From: Actinomycetota bacterium
Lineage (GTDB): Bacteria > Actinomycetota > Actinomycetes > Nanopelagicales > Nanopelagicaceae
Assembly (NCBI GenBank): GCA_009702465.1
Contig: WLHY01000033.1
Span: forward strand, 1 to 8,434
Length of the DNA stretch: 8,434 nt
Direction: 5' to 3'
Positions within the stretch are counted from its first letter, which is position 1, and every line of letters begins with the position of its first letter. Below the pieces are notes generated by a model that saw only the letters and a list, made by a program, of their open reading frames with translations, made no database searches and was not told where the DNA came from. Below, in pieces: positions 7,052-8,434 of this stretch. Both the position numbers and the translations under genes were made by a program.

Positions 7052-7881
7052 GTGCGCAAATATTAGATGGCAAGGCGTTAGCACTTAAGGTCAAGAGCGA
7101 GATTGCATTACAGGTTAAAAAATTACCTAAACAACCAGGGCTGGGTACCATCTTGGTTGGTACTGATCCAGGTTCACTTTCATATGTTGCGGGTAAGCAT
7201 CGCGATTGCGCAGAGGTTGGAATAGCTTCAATACGAATAGATCTACCGCAAACCGCTGGTGAAGCTGAGATTTTGGCGGCGGTAACTCAATTAAATAATG
7301 ATGCTAACTGCACTGGATTTATTGTTCAACTGCCACTGCCGGCTGCAGTAGATGCGCAAAAGGTTTTAGCAGCGGTTGCTCCAACAAAGGATGCCGATGG
7401 TTTGCACCCTAGTAATTTAGGTAGGTTGGTGTTGGATTCAAAGACCATCGTGCCTTGTACACCAAAAGCAATCCTTAGATTATTAACTGAGTATCAAATT
7501 AATTTAAGTGGAAAATCTGTATTAATTATTGGGCGCGGCACCACAGTTGGTAGACCTCTTTCAATCCTGTTATCTCAAAAGGCGGTTAATGCAACGGTTA
7601 CGGTGGCGCATTCAGCAACTAAGAATTTAGCAGAGTTGTTAAAGAGCGCAGATGTGGTAATCGCTGCAATTGGAAAGCCACATTTTGTTAAGCCGGCGAT
7701 GATTAAGTCAGGTGCGGTTGTGATTGATGTTGGAATTACTAGGCAGGATGCACAACTACTTGGGGATGTTGATCCATCAGTGATTGATGTAGCCTCTTAC
7801 TTTGCGCCAATGCCAGGTGGAGTAGGACCAATGACTAGGGCGATGTTGTTAAGTAATCTGCTCGAGTTGGCACAACCATGA
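7048..7881 (+). CDS. folD: Bifunctional methylenetetrahydrofolate dehydrogenase / methenyltetrahydrofolate cyclohydrolase
   Basis: Cytoplasmic enzyme that oxidises 5,10-methylene-THF to methenyl-THF (usually with NADP) and hydrolyses that to 10-formyl-THF, feeding purine synthesis and initiator-tRNA formylation. The length of 277 is normal. The catalytic set is complete: SYVAGK (45-50) with Y46 and K50, Q94 in IVQLPLP (92-98), and D117 in KDADGLHP (114-121). The nucleotide-binding domain has IIGRGTTVGRP (160-170) and AHSAT (187-191), and the C-terminal signature PMPGGVGPMTRAML spans 254-267. The ATG overlaps the upstream stop as ATGA and the end overlaps the next ATG in the same way, so the gene is wedged between two small-overlap junctions. 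In related actinobacteria purN and purH, both users or relatives of 10-formyl-THF, lie immediately upstream; they are absent here. Confidence 0.97.
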   Translation: MSAQILDGKALALKVKSEIALQVKKLPKQPGLGTILVGTDPGSLSYVAGKHRDCAEVGIASIRIDLPQTAGEAEILAAVTQLNNDANCTGFIVQLPLPAAVDAQKVLAAVAPTKDADGLHPSNLGRLVLDSKTIVPCTPKAILRLLTEYQINLSGKSVLIIGRGTTVGRPLSILLSQKAVNATVTVAHSATKNLAELLKSADVVIAAIGKPHFVKPAMIKSGAVVIDVGITRQDAQLLGDVDPSVIDVASYFAPMPGGVGPMTRAMLLSNLLELAQP

Positions 7882-8123
7882 GAGAGAGTTTTACATTAGA
7901 TCAGATCCGTAGATTTTCATTAATTGCAGTTCTAATCGGGGTTGTAATTGGCGTTAGTGGAGCGGTTCGAACTGGATCAATCATCATCTCCCTGAGTGCC
8001 AGCATCTTTATCTTGGCCAGATACTCACAATCTCAGGTCAAACGAGGCATTGAGCTAGTGTTACCGATCACGATCTGTGCACTGCTTTTTATCTTGGCAT
8101 TATCATTGCCAGATGCTCGGTAA
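7878..8123 (+). CDS. DUF3017-family small membrane protein, function unknown
   Basis: An 81-residue protein with three predicted membrane spans near residues 12-29, 32-48 and 57-76. It has a charged N-terminus (MRESFTLDQIRR) and a polar loop SQSQVKRG (51-58). No catalytic motif is visible. The DUF3017 assignment comes from size, topology and position: this family characteristically lies between folD and mdh in actinobacteria. The start ATG overlaps the folD stop by 4 nt (ATGA), and no separate ribosome site is evident, so expression is likely coupled to folD. It is followed by 26 bp before mdh. Unlikely to be spurious, because the hydrophobic pattern is regular and codon use matches its neighbours. 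Confidence 0.78.
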   Translation: MRESFTLDQIRRFSLIAVLIGVVIGVSGAVRTGSIIISLSASIFILARYSQSQVKRGIELVLPITICALLFILALSLPDAR

Positions 8124-8126
8124 TAT
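8121..8126 (+). promoter_or_regulatory. Possible internal -10 element for mdh
   Basis: TAATAT overlaps the DUF3017 stop and would start an mRNA near 8133, leaving a leader of about 17 nt that includes the mdh ribosome site. The nearest -35-like TTGGCA (8094-8099) is 21 bp away, which is too far for a standard promoter, so this is tentative. If real, mdh could be expressed apart from the sucC operon. Confidence 0.25.
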
Positions 8127-8139
8127 TGCGCCTGAACTT

Positions 8140-8144
8140 AGGAG
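8140..8144 (+). promoter_or_regulatory. Strong Shine-Dalgarno of mdh
   Basis: AGGAG lies 5 nt before the ATG at 8150. It is the clearest ribosome binding site in the window, contrasting with the coupled or leaderless-looking starts of the other genes. Confidence 0.75.
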
Positions 8145-8149
8145 ATTAA

Positions 8150-8434
<285 letters not shown>

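Overview
The window looks like core chromosome of a genome-streamlined, AT-rich actinobacterium. The gene order pcrA/uvrD1 – sucC – sucD – DUF6350 membrane protein – folD – DUF3017 protein – mdh is an actinobacterial signature. The low GC, very short intergenic gaps and overlapping genes suggest a freshwater acI-type (Nanopelagicales: Planktophila/Nanopelagicus) genome. That lineage assignment is inference; no rRNA or marker gene was compared.

Layout. Positions 2-70 hold the last codons of an unidentified gene. Positions 153-839 (+) encode a secreted cyclophilin-type prolyl isomerase, whose stop codon overlaps that of a convergent PIG-L/LmbE-type zinc deacetylase (836-1561, -). A 50-bp divergent promoter region separates the deacetylase from the UvrD/PcrA-type DNA helicase (1612-3864, +). 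After 30 bp comes a compact cluster reading + to the window end: sucC and sucD (succinyl-CoA synthetase), a DUF6350 polytopic membrane protein, folD (one-carbon/folate metabolism), a DUF3017 small membrane protein, and the first 95 codons of mdh (malate dehydrogenase). Spacing inside the cluster is -1, 23, -4, -4 and 26 bp, so cotranscription is likely. No gap exceeds 300 bp; the longest is 71-152.

How the genes work together. SucCD and Mdh are TCA-cycle enzymes (succinyl-CoA to succinate with nucleotide triphosphate formation, and malate to oxaloacetate). FolD interconverts 5,10-methylene-THF and 10-formyl-THF. In many actinobacteria purN and purH, which consume 10-formyl-THF, sit just before folD. 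Here they are missing and the flanking genes overlap by 4 nt. The M23-type peptidase gene found between uvrD1 and sucC in mycobacteria and streptomycetes is also absent.

The most notable sequence-level signal is regulatory. All four transcription-unit starts (cyclophilin, deacetylase, pcrA, sucC) have a TANNNT -10-like hexamer 6-7 nt before a start codon, the geometry of leaderless mRNA, whereas mdh carries a clear Shine-Dalgarno. I found no mobile element, CRISPR array, RNA gene or evidently new multi-gene system.
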